DNA from: Pseudomonas multiresinivorans
GTDB lineage: Bacteria > Pseudomonadota > Gammaproteobacteria > Pseudomonadales > Pseudomonadaceae
NCBI RefSeq assembly: GCF_012971725.1
Contig: NZ_CP048833.1
Location: 1,116,001 to 1,180,000 of the forward strand
Direction: 5' to 3'
DNA: 64,000 nucleotides
Shown: one piece after another, positions 51,342 through 59,969 of the stretch
Position numbering within the stretch: the first letter of the stretch is position 1
Layout: each line of letters begins with the position of its first letter
The notes under the pieces: generated by a model
Databases searched by the model: none
What the model was told of the DNA's origin: nothing
Seen by the model: the letters and a program-made list of their open reading frames with translations, nothing else
Made by a program: the position numbers and the translations under genes

Positions 51342-52250
51342 ATGCGACGCAAGATCCCGACCACGGCGGCGCTGGTCGCCTTCGAGTCCGCCGCCCGCCA
51401 CGAGAGCTTTACCAAGGCCGCCGACGAGCTGTCGTTGACCCAGAGCGCCATCTGCCGACAGATCGCCACGCTGGAGGAGTTCCTCGGCGTCGAGCTGTTC
51501 CGCCGTTCGCGGCGAGGGGTGAAGCTGACCGAAGCGGGGCTCAACTACAGCCGCCGTGTTGCCCAGCGCCTGGATGCCGTGGAGCGCGATACCCTGGCGG
51601 TGATGGGGCAGCAGGGCGGTGGCACGCTGGAACTGGCGGTGGTGCCGACCTTTGCGACGCAATGGCTGCTGCCACGGCTGAAGGACTTCAAGCGCCTGCA
51701 TCCGGAAGTCACGGTGAACATGACCAACCGCACTCGACCCTTCCTCTTCGCCGACACCGAGTTCGATGCGGCGCTGTATTTCGGCGACGGCGTGTGGTCC
51801 GGCACGGTGGCCAACTTCCTCATGCATGAGAACCCGGTGCCGGTGTGCAGTCCCGAGTTGCTGGGTGGGCGCCGTGAGCTATCCGCTGCGCAGATCGCCG
51901 AATTGCCCTTGATGCAGCAGACCACCCGGCCCTACGCCTGGCGCCAGTGGTTCGGTTCGCTGGGCATGAGCGTGGCGCACGACATGAGCGGCACGCGCTA
52001 CGAGCTGTTCTCCATGCTCGCCCAGGCGGCGATGCACGGCATGGGCGTGGCGCTGATCCCGCCGATGCTGATCCAGCACGAGCTGGCCGACGGACGGCTT
52101 ATCGTGCCGATGCAACATGCCTATTTGAGCGAAAATGCCTATTACCTGATGATTCCCGAGCGCAAGGTGGAATCGGCGACCCTGGGCGCTTTCCGCGACT
52201 GGCTGGTGGATGAAGCCGCCCGCTATCGCGCCGACGCCGGGCTCGGCTGA
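51342..52250 (+). CDS. gcdR: LysR-type regulator, GcdR-like
   Basis: 302 residues. The helix-turn-helix is PTTAALVAFESAARHESFTKAADELSLTQSAICRQI (about residues 6-41), followed by EFLGVELFRRSRRGVKLTEAG and a GcvA-type effector domain. The ATG at 51342 starts MRRKIPTTAALVAF, with GAAGAGG upstream; the longer open frame includes the promoter. It is divergent from gcdH with 227 bases between, matching the gcdHG/gcdR layout in other pseudomonads where glutarate is the inducer. Confidence 0.87.
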   Translation: MRRKIPTTAALVAFESAARHESFTKAADELSLTQSAICRQIATLEEFLGVELFRRSRRGVKLTEAGLNYSRRVAQRLDAVERDTLAVMGQQGGGTLELAVVPTFATQWLLPRLKDFKRLHPEVTVNMTNRTRPFLFADTEFDAALYFGDGVWSGTVANFLMHENPVPVCSPELLGGRRELSAAQIAELPLMQQTTRPYAWRQWFGSLGMSVAHDMSGTRYELFSMLAQAAMHGMGVALIPPMLIQHELADGRLIVPMQHAYLSENAYYLMIPERKVESATLGAFRDWLVDEAARYRADAGLG

Positions 52251-52355
52251 GCCATGGCAAGGTGCCTGGCAGCGGCCGGGTCCAGACTTGCATAGCCGGC
52301 GGGGCTATCCCCGTCATCGCGCTCACGAGGCGCAACCTCCCAAGAAGGAGCTTCC

Positions 52356-52763
52356 ATGAATTTCCACACCCGCAAGTGGGTCAAGCCTGAAGACCTCAAC
52401 CCGAACGGCACCCTGTTCGGCGGCAGCCTTCTGAAATGGATCGACGAAGAAGCGGCGATCTACGCCATCATCCAGCTGGGCAACCAGCGTGTGGTGACCA
52501 AGTTCATCTCGGAGATCAACTTCGTCAGTTCCGCGCGCCAGGGCGACATCATCGAGCTGGGCATCACTGCCACCGAGTTCGGCCGCACCTCGATCACCCT
52601 GACCTGCGAAGTGCGCAACAAGATCACCCGCAAGAGCATCCTCACGGTCGACAAGATGGTCTTCGTGAACATTGGTCCCGATGGTCAACCGGCGCCCCAC
52701 GGTCGCACCGAGATCAAGTACATCAAGGACCAGTTCAAGGACGACGCCATTCCCCAGCCCTGA
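52356..52763 (+). CDS. Acyl-CoA thioesterase, hotdog fold (YciA-like)
   Basis: 135 residues. The single hotdog domain shows NPNGTLFGGSLLKWIDEEAAIYAI (catalytic Asn/Asp-Glu region, about residues 15-38), VTKFISEINFVSSARQGDIIELG and GRTSITLTCEVRN. It hydrolyses acyl-CoA to free acid and CoA; the chain preference is unknown. AAGGAG stands seven bases before the ATG. It is separate from the gcd genes and the ABC operon. Confidence 0.9.
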   Translation: MNFHTRKWVKPEDLNPNGTLFGGSLLKWIDEEAAIYAIIQLGNQRVVTKFISEINFVSSARQGDIIELGITATEFGRTSITLTCEVRNKITRKSILTVDKMVFVNIGPDGQPAPHGRTEIKYIKDQFKDDAIPQP

Positions 52764-52956
52764 TGGCTGGCTCGCCCAGGTGATTGCCAGCGTGCCCGGA
52801 GCCAAGCCGAACCGCGGCGAAAACCTTTGCATTTGCGTCGATTGAATGTGAGCCTGTGCCCGCCCACGGCGGGCATGGGCCGACGCTGCTCCCCGCCGAT
52901 CCAGCAGTACTGCATTCAGCAGAATGTTCCTGCAGAACAATGACCGGGGAGAGACC

Positions 52957-53964
52957 ATGCACACCACCTTCGCATCCGCGCTGCGCCAACTGGCCGTGGC
53001 CACCTGCGCCAGCCTGCTGCTGGCCGGCGCCGCGCACGCCGCCGCGATCAAGGCCGACACCAAACCCGAGGCCGGCACCTTCAAGATGGGCATGCAGCCC
53101 TGGCTGGGCTATGGCCAGTGGTACGTCGCCGAGCAGGCCGGCGCCTTCAAGGCCAACGGCCTGGAGCAGGTCGAGCTGGTCAACTTCACCGAAGACAAGG
53201 ACATGAACGCCGCCCTGGCCAGCGGCCAGATCGATGGCGGCAACCTCGCCACCCACACCGCCATGGCCATGGTCGCCGCCGGCCTGCCGGTGAAGATCGT
53301 CCTGCTGCTGGACCAGAGCACCAGTGCCGATGCGCTGATCGTCGACCCGTCGATCAAGACCCTGACCGACCTCAAGGGCAAGCAGGTCGCCTACGAGGAA
53401 GGCACCACCAGCGACATCCTCCTGCACAGCGCCCTGCGCAAGGCCGGCCTGACCATCGCCGACGTGCAGCCGGTGCCGATGCCCGCTGCCAACGCCGGCA
53501 GCGCGCTGATCGCCGGCCAGGTACCGGCCGCGGTGACCTACGAGCCTTACCTGTCCGCCGCCAAGCAGCAGAACCCCAAGGTCAACCTGCTGTACAAGGG
53601 CTCGGATGACCCGGGCATCATCAGCGACGTGTTCGTGGTGCGCGACGAAGTGCTGAAGGAGCGTCCCGGCCAGGTGCTGGCGCTGATCAAGAGCTGGGAA
53701 GCGGGCCTCAAGCACTACAACGAGAAGAGCGCCGAAGGCCGCGCCGCCATCGCCAAGGGCGTGGGCGCCGACGAGTCCGAGCTGACCAGCGCCTTCGACG
53801 GCGTGCACTTCTACTCGGTGAAGGAGAACCAGGCCGAACTGAAGGGCGCCTTCCAGAAAGGCTCCTTCGAGCACATCCAGAAGGCCGCCAGCGAAGCCGG
53901 CATCCTGCAGCAGCCGGTCACTCCGGCGCAGGCCATCGACGCGCGTTTCGTCGAGGCGCTCTGA
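52957..53964 (+). CDS. ABC transporter substrate-binding protein, nitrate/sulfonate/taurine (SsuA/TauA-like) family
   Basis: 335 residues. The signal peptide is LAVATCASLLLAGAAHA. The SsuA/ThiY-type fold is seen in FKMGMQPWLGYGQWYVAEQAGAFKANGLEQVELVNFTEDKDM, LLDQSTSADALIVDP, DLKGKQVAYEEGTTSDILL and PAAVTYEPYLSAAKQ. The ATG at 52957 follows GGGGAGAG. It heads a three-gene importer operon. No sulfonatase, nitrate reductase or thiamine gene is adjacent, so the substrate is open; other members of this family import taurine, alkanesulfonates, pyrimidine precursors or amines. Confidence 0.87.
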   Translation: MHTTFASALRQLAVATCASLLLAGAAHAAAIKADTKPEAGTFKMGMQPWLGYGQWYVAEQAGAFKANGLEQVELVNFTEDKDMNAALASGQIDGGNLATHTAMAMVAAGLPVKIVLLLDQSTSADALIVDPSIKTLTDLKGKQVAYEEGTTSDILLHSALRKAGLTIADVQPVPMPAANAGSALIAGQVPAAVTYEPYLSAAKQQNPKVNLLYKGSDDPGIISDVFVVRDEVLKERPGQVLALIKSWEAGLKHYNEKSAEGRAAIAKGVGADESELTSAFDGVHFYSVKENQAELKGAFQKGSFEHIQKAASEAGILQQPVTPAQAIDARFVEAL

Positions 53965-54037
53965 TTCTTTGAAGTCCTGATACACCGCGCGCCGGCCCCG
54001 AGCCGGCGCGCGTCTTTCTCCGTTCGACGAGCCCGAC

Positions 54038-54844
54038 ATGAAAGCCCGTAAATCCAACCCGCTGTTCACCATCGGCAAGCCGATCGCGCAGCGCCATTTC
54101 CTGCTCATCGGCGGCGCCGTGTTCGTCCTGCTGGCGCTGCTCTGGTGGCTGGCCGGCGCCAGCGGCGCGGTGCCGAAGATCTTCCTGCCGGCGCCCGGTG
54201 ACGTCTGGGCACGCATGCTCAAGCTGGCCGCCGATGGCACGCTGTGGTCGGACCTGAAGGTCAGCGTGTACCGCATCGCCGTGGCCTTCCTGGTGTCCTC
54301 GGTGATGTCCATCGTCATCGGCGTCTTCGCCGGCTGCTACGGCTTCTGGAAAGCCGCCACCGAACCGCTGGTGGACTTCGTGCGCTACATGCCGGTGGTC
54401 GCGTTCGTCCCGTTGACCATCCTCTGGGCCGGCACCAGCGACTTCCAGAAATTCCTCATCATCTGGATCGGTACCTTCTTCCAGCAGGTGCTGATGGTGA
54501 TGGACGCGATCAAGCGCGTGCCGGCGGACTTCGTCGGCCTCGGTCGCACGCTGGGGATGCCGGATCGCCGCATCCTCCTGAAGATCGTCCTGCCCAGCGC
54601 ATTGCCAGGTATCTGGGACGCCCTGCGGATCAGCCTCGGCTGGGCCTGGACCTGGCTGGTGCTGGCCGAGCTGGTGGCCGCGACCTCCGGCCTGGGCTAC
54701 CGCATCACCGTGTCCCAGCGCTTCTTCCAGACCGACACCATCATCGGCTACATCCTCCTGCTCGGCTTCCTCGGCCTGATCACCGACCAGGCCATGCGCG
54801 CCGGCGAGAAGGTCCTGTTCCGCTACAACCGGAGGCGCAACTGA
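54038..54844 (+). CDS. ABC transporter permease, SsuC/TauC-like
   Basis: 268 residues. The first helix is FLLIGGAVFVLLALLWWLAG, and the core runs from VYRIAVAFLVSSVMSIVIGVF onward. The coupling loop is PADFVGLGRTLGMPDRRILLKIVLPSALPGIWDALR (about residues 163-198). The stop shares one base with the ATPase start (TGATG). It is the membrane partner of the receptor encoded 73 bases upstream. Confidence 0.9.
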   Translation: MKARKSNPLFTIGKPIAQRHFLLIGGAVFVLLALLWWLAGASGAVPKIFLPAPGDVWARMLKLAADGTLWSDLKVSVYRIAVAFLVSSVMSIVIGVFAGCYGFWKAATEPLVDFVRYMPVVAFVPLTILWAGTSDFQKFLIIWIGTFFQQVLMVMDAIKRVPADFVGLGRTLGMPDRRILLKIVLPSALPGIWDALRISLGWAWTWLVLAELVAATSGLGYRITVSQRFFQTDTIIGYILLLGFLGLITDQAMRAGEKVLFRYNRRRN

Positions 54845-55620
54845 TGGCGACTTTGGAAATCTCCGGCCTGAACAAGAGTTTCGCGGTCGGCAAGGAGCGC
54901 CGCGAGGTGCTGCGCAACATTGACCTGACGCTGGCGGACAACGAGTTCGTGTCCATCGTCGGCACCTCCGGCTGCGGCAAGAGCACGCTGCTGTCCATCG
55001 CTGCCGGCCTGGAGGAGTTCGACAGCGGCAGCGTGAAGGTCGACGGCGTGCCGATCACCGGGCCGGGCCTGGACCGTGGCGTGGTGTTCCAGTCCTACAC
55101 CCTGCTGCCCTGGCTCACCGCGCGGCAGAACGTCGAGTTCGCCCTCAAGGCCGCCGGCCTGTCCCGCGCGCAGTGCCGCGAGGTCGCCGACGAGCACCTG
55201 GAGCTGGTGAAACTGACGAAGTTCGCCGAGGCCTACCCGAACGAGTTGTCCGGCGGCATGAAGCAGCGCGTGGCGATCGCCCGGGCGCTGTCCTACCGGC
55301 CGAAGATCCTGCTGATGGACGAGCCCTTCGGCGCGCTGGATGCGATGACCCGCCACCAGATGCAGGAGCTGCTCACGCGCATCTGGGAAACCCACCGGCT
55401 GACGGTGATGTTCGTCACCCACGACGTGGAAGAGGCGGTCTACCTGTCCGACCGCATCGTGGTGATGGGGCTCGGGCCGGGGCGGATCAAGACCACCTTC
55501 GACGTGAAACTCGGCCGCCCGCGCCACGAGGACATGGCTGCCAGCGCCGAGTTCATCGACCTGCAGCGCCAGGTGCTGCGCTCGATCCGCGAGGAAGAGC
55601 AGGGCGTCTCCGCCCTCTGA
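54844..55620 (+). CDS. ABC transporter ATP-binding protein, SsuB/TauB-like
   Basis: 258 residues. Walker A is GTSGCGKST, the Q-loop region is VVFQSYTLLPWLTARQNVEFAL, the signature is LSGGMKQRV, Walker B is ILLMDEPFGALD and the switch His is in FVTHDVEEAVYLSDR, all typical of the nitrate/sulfonate group. The ATG at 54844 is set by the TGATG junction with the permease gene; the frame is open upstream only because it shadows that gene. Confidence 0.92.
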   Translation: MATLEISGLNKSFAVGKERREVLRNIDLTLADNEFVSIVGTSGCGKSTLLSIAAGLEEFDSGSVKVDGVPITGPGLDRGVVFQSYTLLPWLTARQNVEFALKAAGLSRAQCREVADEHLELVKLTKFAEAYPNELSGGMKQRVAIARALSYRPKILLMDEPFGALDAMTRHQMQELLTRIWETHRLTVMFVTHDVEEAVYLSDRIVVMGLGPGRIKTTFDVKLGRPRHEDMAASAEFIDLQRQVLRSIREEEQGVSAL

Positions 55621-55630
55621 GGGCCCTGGT

Positions 55631-56614
55631 TTACCAGCGGCCGGAGGCCCCGCCGCCGCCGCTGGAACCACCGCCGCCACGGAAGCCTCCACCGCCGCCG
55701 CCACCTCCACGCCCGCCGCGGCCGATCGAGCTGATGATCGTCATGAGCAGTTGCAGCACGCCCATGGTCAGCCACATCGGCGGCAGGAAGAAGATGTACA
55801 GCACCAGCGGGATCGAGAAGGCACCAATCATCTGTTGTTGCAGCGCCGCGGGATTGGCTTCGCTGACCAGCAGCACGCCGGCGGCGATGCCGCCCACCAG
55901 CACACTGCACAACAGGTAGCGGCCCATGCTGCGCTGGCGCATCCAGGACACCGGCAGCAGCATGCCCAGCAGCGGCACGCCGACCAGCAGGCCAAGCAGC
56001 GCTGCCAGGCGGGTAGGTGGGATTTCCTCGGCGGCCGTCGCGTTGCGGTTCGAGTAGGCGTCGCTGTAGTTTTCCGCCGGACCGGTATGTGGCAATTCGT
56101 CTTCGCTGCCGTCCGGCGTGGTTGCGGCGGAGGGCGGCTCGATCAGCGCGATCAGACTGTCGACGCCGGCCTGGATGCCGCCAGCGAAGTCGCCTTTCTG
56201 AAAGAAGGGCACTATCTGTTCGCGGATGATCCGGCCGGCCTGCACGTCGGTGATGGTGCCTTCCAGCCCGTAGCCGACTTCGATTCGCAGGGTGCGGTCG
56301 TTCTTGGCGACCACCAGCAGCACACCGTCGTCTACGCCCTTGCGGCCCAGCTTCCATTGCTCGAAAGCGCGCACCGCGTAGTCCTCGATGCTGTCTTCGC
56401 CGATGGTGGGGACCAGCAGTACGGCGATTTGCGCGCCCTTGCGTTGCTCCAGGCCGGCGAGCTGGCTTTCCAGCTGCGCGCGCTGCCCGGCATCGAGGGT
56501 CTGGGTGAGATCGGTGACGCGGGCGCTGAGCGGCGGAATGGCGACCGGCGCCGCCTGCAGTACGACCGCCCAGCACAGCAGCAGGGCGGCCAGCAGCCAG
56601 CGCGGCAGGGTCAT
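55631..56614 (-). CDS. TPM-domain (YgcG family) membrane protein
   Basis: 327 residues. The signal peptide is WLLAALLLCWAVVLQAAP. The TPM domain follows (VTDLTQTLDAGQRAQLESQLAGLE, IAVLLVPTIGEDSIEDYAVRAFEQWKLG, LRIEVGYGLEG). Then come two or three membrane helices and a glycine-rich tail (FRGGGGSSGGGGASGRW). Such proteins are coupled to LemA in many bacteria; the function is unknown, perhaps membrane protein quality control. It overlaps the lemA gene by four bases. Confidence 0.9.
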   Translation of the reverse strand: MTLPRWLLAALLLCWAVVLQAAPVAIPPLSARVTDLTQTLDAGQRAQLESQLAGLEQRKGAQIAVLLVPTIGEDSIEDYAVRAFEQWKLGRKGVDDGVLLVVAKNDRTLRIEVGYGLEGTITDVQAGRIIREQIVPFFQKGDFAGGIQAGVDSLIALIEPPSAATTPDGSEDELPHTGPAENYSDAYSNRNATAAEEIPPTRLAALLGLLVGVPLLGMLLPVSWMRQRSMGRYLLCSVLVGGIAAGVLLVSEANPAALQQQMIGAFSIPLVLYIFFLPPMWLTMGVLQLLMTIISSIGRGGRGGGGGGGGFRGGGGSSGGGGASGRW

Positions 56615-57225
56615 TGTGCGGGCTGCGCCGGCGCGTTGCCGAAGTCCACTTTGGGCGCGGTGGAGATGGCGGCTTCGTTTTCGACGCTGAAGTTGGCCTT
56701 GGGCTTGTAGCCGAAGATTTTCGCGGTGATCACCTGCGGGAACTGGCGAATCATCACGTTGTACTCCTGCACGGCTTTCACATAGCGGCCACGGGCGACA
56801 GTGATGCGGTTCTCGGTGCCTTCGAGCTGGGTCAGCAGGTCCTTGAACAGACCGTCAGCCTTGAGCTGCGGGTAGTTTTCCGAGACCACCAGCAGGCGTG
56901 ATAGCGCCGAGCTGAGCTGGCCCTGGGCCTGCTGGAAGCGCTTGACGGCTTCCGGGTCGTCGAGCTGGTCGGCATTCAGGGTGGTGCTGCCGACCTTGGC
57001 GCGGGCCTCGGTTACCTGGGTCAGCACGCTGGCTTCATGGGCGGCGTAGCCCTTCACGGTGCTGACCAGGTTGGGGATCAGGTCGGCGCGGCGCTGGTAC
57101 TGGTTGAGCACTTCCGACCAGGCGGCCTTCACCCCTTCGTCGCCGGATTGCATGGCGTTGTAGCCGCAGCCGGAGAGCAGGGTGACGAGGATGTAAGCGG
57201 TCAGGAACTTGATCAGGCGTGGCAT
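56611..57225 (-). CDS. lemA: LemA family lipoprotein
   Basis: 204 residues. The signal and lipobox are LVTLLSGC (Cys20). The LemA domain is a long four-helix coil: VKAAWSEVLNQYQRRADLIPNLVSTVKGYAAHE, then QLSSALSRLLVVSENYPQLKAD and the C-terminal AVQEYNVMIRQFPQVITAKIFGYKPK. This is the LemA of the YgcG pair, not the GacS sensor once called LemA. The ATG at 57225 is chosen because it begins the signal peptide. It is coupled to the TPM gene through ATGA. Confidence 0.92.
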   Translation of the reverse strand: MPRLIKFLTAYILVTLLSGCGYNAMQSGDEGVKAAWSEVLNQYQRRADLIPNLVSTVKGYAAHEASVLTQVTEARAKVGSTTLNADQLDDPEAVKRFQQAQGQLSSALSRLLVVSENYPQLKADGLFKDLLTQLEGTENRITVARGRYVKAVQEYNVMIRQFPQVITAKIFGYKPKANFSVENEAAISTAPKVDFGNAPAQPAQ

Positions 57226-57371
57226 GGCAGAGGCTCGTGCTGGCGAAAAGGCCCAGTCTAGGCCAGTTATGGCTGAGGAGGCAGGTGGAAATGTCCGAAA
57301 CAGCCAGCGCTTGCCCGGCATGGGGTGGCTCAGGGTAGAATTGCCCTGGTCTATACCAGGAGTTCGTTTTC

Positions 57372-58202
57372 GTGCTCGCCACTACCCTGGTGCTGCTGGC
57401 CGCCCTGCTGCACGCCACCTGGAACACCCTCGTCAAATTCAGCAACGACCGCCTGCTGGTGGTTGCCTGCATGGACATGGTCGGCCTCGCCGCCGCGCTG
57501 CTCCTGCTGCCCTGGATCGAGATTCCCCCTGCTGAAGTCTGGCCCTGGCTGCTGGCCGCCGTGTCGTTGCAACTGGTCTATCGCGTGCTGCTGATCCAGG
57601 CCTACAAGGTCGGCGACCTGGGCCTGGTCTATCCGCTGATGCGCGGGCTGTCGCCGCTGGTGGTGCTGGCGCTGACCCTCTACTTCGGCGGCGAGCACCT
57701 GACTGACAAGCAGATCCTCGGCATCCTGCTGATCCCGGTCGGCATGCTGTTCCTGCTCAAGGGCGGTGGCGGCTCGAAGCTACCGTGGATCGCCTATCCC
57801 ACCGTGCTGCTGATGGGCCTGTGCATCGGCAGTTACACCTGGACCGACGGCAACGCGCTCAAGCTCTGGCCCAAGCCGCTGGACTACCTGGTGTGGCTGT
57901 CGCTGCTCTCCGGCCTGCCGTTCCCGCTGGTGGCGCTGGTCGGGCGCACCCGCGCTTTTGCCAAGTTCTGGATCAATGACTGGAAGCTCGGCCTGAGCGT
58001 CGGTTTCTGCGTGCTGCTCAGCTACGGGCTGGTGCTTTGGGCCATGCAGCTGGGCTCTATCGCCGAGGCCGCCGCGCTGCGCGAGACCAGTGTGCTGCTG
58101 GTGGTGCTGTTCGGCATGCGCTTCCTCAAGGAGCCCTTCGGCCTGCCACGCCTGGCGGCGTGCAGCCTGGTGCTGGCGGGCATGCTGGTGATGAAGCTCT
58201 GA
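57372..58202 (+). CDS. EamA/DMT superfamily transporter
   Basis: 276 residues with about ten membrane helices in two EamA repeats. The first repeat opens LVLLAALLHATWNTLVKF, and each repeat ends in a helix like LVYPLMRGLSPLVVLALTLYF and SIAEAAALRETSVLLVVLFGMRF. It is an exporter or importer of unknown small metabolites. The start is GTG at 57372 with GGAG upstream (CCAGGAGTTC). It stands alone, divergent from lemA. Confidence 0.88.
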   Translation: MLATTLVLLAALLHATWNTLVKFSNDRLLVVACMDMVGLAAALLLLPWIEIPPAEVWPWLLAAVSLQLVYRVLLIQAYKVGDLGLVYPLMRGLSPLVVLALTLYFGGEHLTDKQILGILLIPVGMLFLLKGGGGSKLPWIAYPTVLLMGLCIGSYTWTDGNALKLWPKPLDYLVWLSLLSGLPFPLVALVGRTRAFAKFWINDWKLGLSVGFCVLLSYGLVLWAMQLGSIAEAAALRETSVLLVVLFGMRFLKEPFGLPRLAACSLVLAGMLVMKL

Positions 58203-58302
58203 GGATTGGCTCGCGCTACGGACGAGACCGCCCAGCCGGTCAAGGACGCGGCGCACGGCCATGGCCTAAGCTGCGGCCTTTCCCCTCGATGAGAGTTCCG
58301 CC

Positions 58303-58689
58303 ATGCCCATTGCCTTCTGGTGCGTCCTGATCGCGATCTTCCTGCCTTACGTCGGCACCAGCATTGCCAAGTTCACCGGCGGTGGTTTTGGTCCCCGGCA
58401 GAACCACGACCCGCGCACCTTCCTCGCCAGCCTGGAGGGCTACCGCAAGCGCGCCAACGCTTTCCAGATGAACAGCTTCGAGGTGACCCCGGCCTTCGCC
58501 GCGGCGGTGATCATCGCCTATGTAGTGAACAACGCTGAGCCCGCCACCATCGACCGCCTGGCCATCGCCTGGGTCACCAGCCGCCTGCTCTACCTGATCT
58601 TCTACATTGCCGACCTGGCAATGCTGCGCTCGCTGGCGTGGTTCCTCGGCATGGCGCTGATCATCGCGATCTTCGTCGTTTCCGCCTGA
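58303..58689 (+). CDS. MAPEG family membrane protein
   Basis: 128 residues with four likely membrane helices. The MAPEG signature RKRANAFQMNSFEVTPAFAAAV (about residues 48-69) contains the conserved ERxxxAxxNxxE-like pattern of the glutathione S-transferase / leukotriene C4 synthase group. Bacterial members are poorly characterized, and glutathione-dependent activity is not proven. No partner gene is evident. Confidence 0.88.
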   Translation: MPIAFWCVLIAIFLPYVGTSIAKFTGGGFGPRQNHDPRTFLASLEGYRKRANAFQMNSFEVTPAFAAAVIIAYVVNNAEPATIDRLAIAWVTSRLLYLIFYIADLAMLRSLAWFLGMALIIAIFVVSA

Positions 58690-58833
58690 CCCGAGGCTGC
58701 CTGAACGGCAGCTGAACGAATGGCGCGGCGCTGCGGCGGATGGCCGCAGCGACCGGCACGCGGTCTGGATCATTCGGGGAACGGGGCGGATAATCCGGCG
58801 CTTCCGTGTCTGGCCGTCCTACAAGAGTCCCCC

Positions 58834-59301
58834 ATGAAGTTGAAGACCCTGCTCGTTCTGCTGCTGGCCGGTACCGCGCTTGCCGGCTGCCATCGCCTGG
58901 ACCCCAACTCGCCGGAGTACAAGCGCCAGGCGGTGTTCAAGGAGATGCTCAAGACCAGCGAGGACATGGGCGGCATGCTGCGCGGTCGAATTCCGTTCGA
59001 CGCGGACAAGTTCCGGGCCAACTCGACCAAGCTGGGCGAACTGGCCGACAAGCCCTGGCAGTACTTCCCCACTACCCAGCCGCCAGCTGACAAGGTGGAA
59101 AGCGACGACACCCGCGCCAAGGCGGAAATCTGGCAGCGCCAGCTGGAGTTCCAGGCCGATGCCAAGACCTTCGAGCAGGCCGTCCGCGCCCTGGGCGAAA
59201 ACACCCGCAATGCTGCGCCGACGCCCGAAAGCGTGCGCAAGGACTTCGCTGCGGTGGAAGACGCCTGCGAAGCCTGCCACAAGAAATTCCGCGCGCTCTA
59301 A
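58834..59301 (+). CDS. Cytochrome c' family lipoprotein
   Basis: 155 residues. The N-terminus has a lipobox (LAGC, Cys19), so the protein is predicted lipid-anchored. The mature part is a four-helix bundle of cytochrome c'/c-556 type with a single C-terminal heme motif CEACHKKFR. KEMLKTSEDMGGMLRG marks helix 1 with the possible distal-side residues. Likely role: binding NO or electron carriage in the periplasm. Lipidation of this family is less usual. The ATG at 58834 follows a GAG; the frame upstream has no ribosome site. Confidence 0.85.
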   Translation: MKLKTLLVLLLAGTALAGCHRLDPNSPEYKRQAVFKEMLKTSEDMGGMLRGRIPFDADKFRANSTKLGELADKPWQYFPTTQPPADKVESDDTRAKAEIWQRQLEFQADAKTFEQAVRALGENTRNAAPTPESVRKDFAAVEDACEACHKKFRAL

Positions 59302-59339
59302 GCGCGGAGCAATGGCGAACCTTGCCCGCCTTCGCGGGC

Positions 59340-59400
59340 GTGGCCCGCTCCTACAGAGACAGCGCCAGGTTCTGTAGGAGCGGACTTTGTCCGCGAACCG
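59340..59400. repeat. REP-like half-sites, tail to tail
   Basis: GCCCGCTCCTAC (59343-59354) and GTAGGAGCGGACTTTGTCCGCG (59374-59395) are elements of the GTAGGAGCG family placed in opposite order to the other copies (CCTAC ... GTAGG). It lies between the cytochrome gene and the convergent DUF1090 gene. Confidence 0.7.
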
Positions 59401-59421
59401 GCCGCAGGACGGTCCCCGGGA

Positions 59422-59820
59422 TTACTCCTCCAGCTCGCGCTTGGCCTGCTCCAGTTCGGCGCGGGCCTCGGCGAGCTTGTCCTTGCGCTTCTCGATCTTC
59501 TCGGCGTCACCCTTGTTCATCGCCTTGCGCAGGTCCTTCTCGCGCTGGGCGACTTCCTTCTCCGCATCCAGCACATTCTGCTTGCGCTCCTGCGTGAGGC
59601 TGGCGTCGGTGCAATAGGTCTTCACCTTCTCCAGGGCGGTCTGCAGGCCGGCGACGCGGTTGCCGTTGCCTTGGGCCTTGGCCTGTTCGAGCTGGGTTTC
59701 GATGGCGGCGCGCTTGGCGGCGCAGCCGGTCAGCGGTTGCCCGGACGCTTCGGCGGCGAGCAGCGGGCTGGCGCAGCCGAGGGCGAGAACGGCGACCATC
59801 AGGGCAGAGCTTCGGAACAT
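59422..59820 (-). CDS. DUF1090 family periplasmic protein
   Basis: 132 residues. The signal peptide is LMVAVLALGCASPLLAA. The mature part has two conserved cysteines (LTGCAAKRAAIETQL and VKTYCTDASL) followed by a long charged helix (RKQNVLDAEKEVAQREKDLRKAM...) predicted to be a coiled coil. This is the YqjC/DUF1090 layout; the function is unknown. Convergent with the cytochrome gene. Confidence 0.85.
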   Translation of the reverse strand: MFRSSALMVAVLALGCASPLLAAEASGQPLTGCAAKRAAIETQLEQAKAQGNGNRVAGLQTALEKVKTYCTDASLTQERKQNVLDAEKEVAQREKDLRKAMNKGDAEKIEKRKDKLAEARAELEQAKRELEE

Positions 59821-59969
59821 TTTCGGAGTCCTTGGTTACCAAACACTATGACGTTGGAGTCAACGGCTAGAGTTTGCCATGGACGGGAGCGCCACGGGCT
59901 GCCCCAGGGCAATGCCTCAGAATCAGGCCGGGACTCGCAAGGCCCGCCGGGCGGGCAAGGAGAGGCGGT

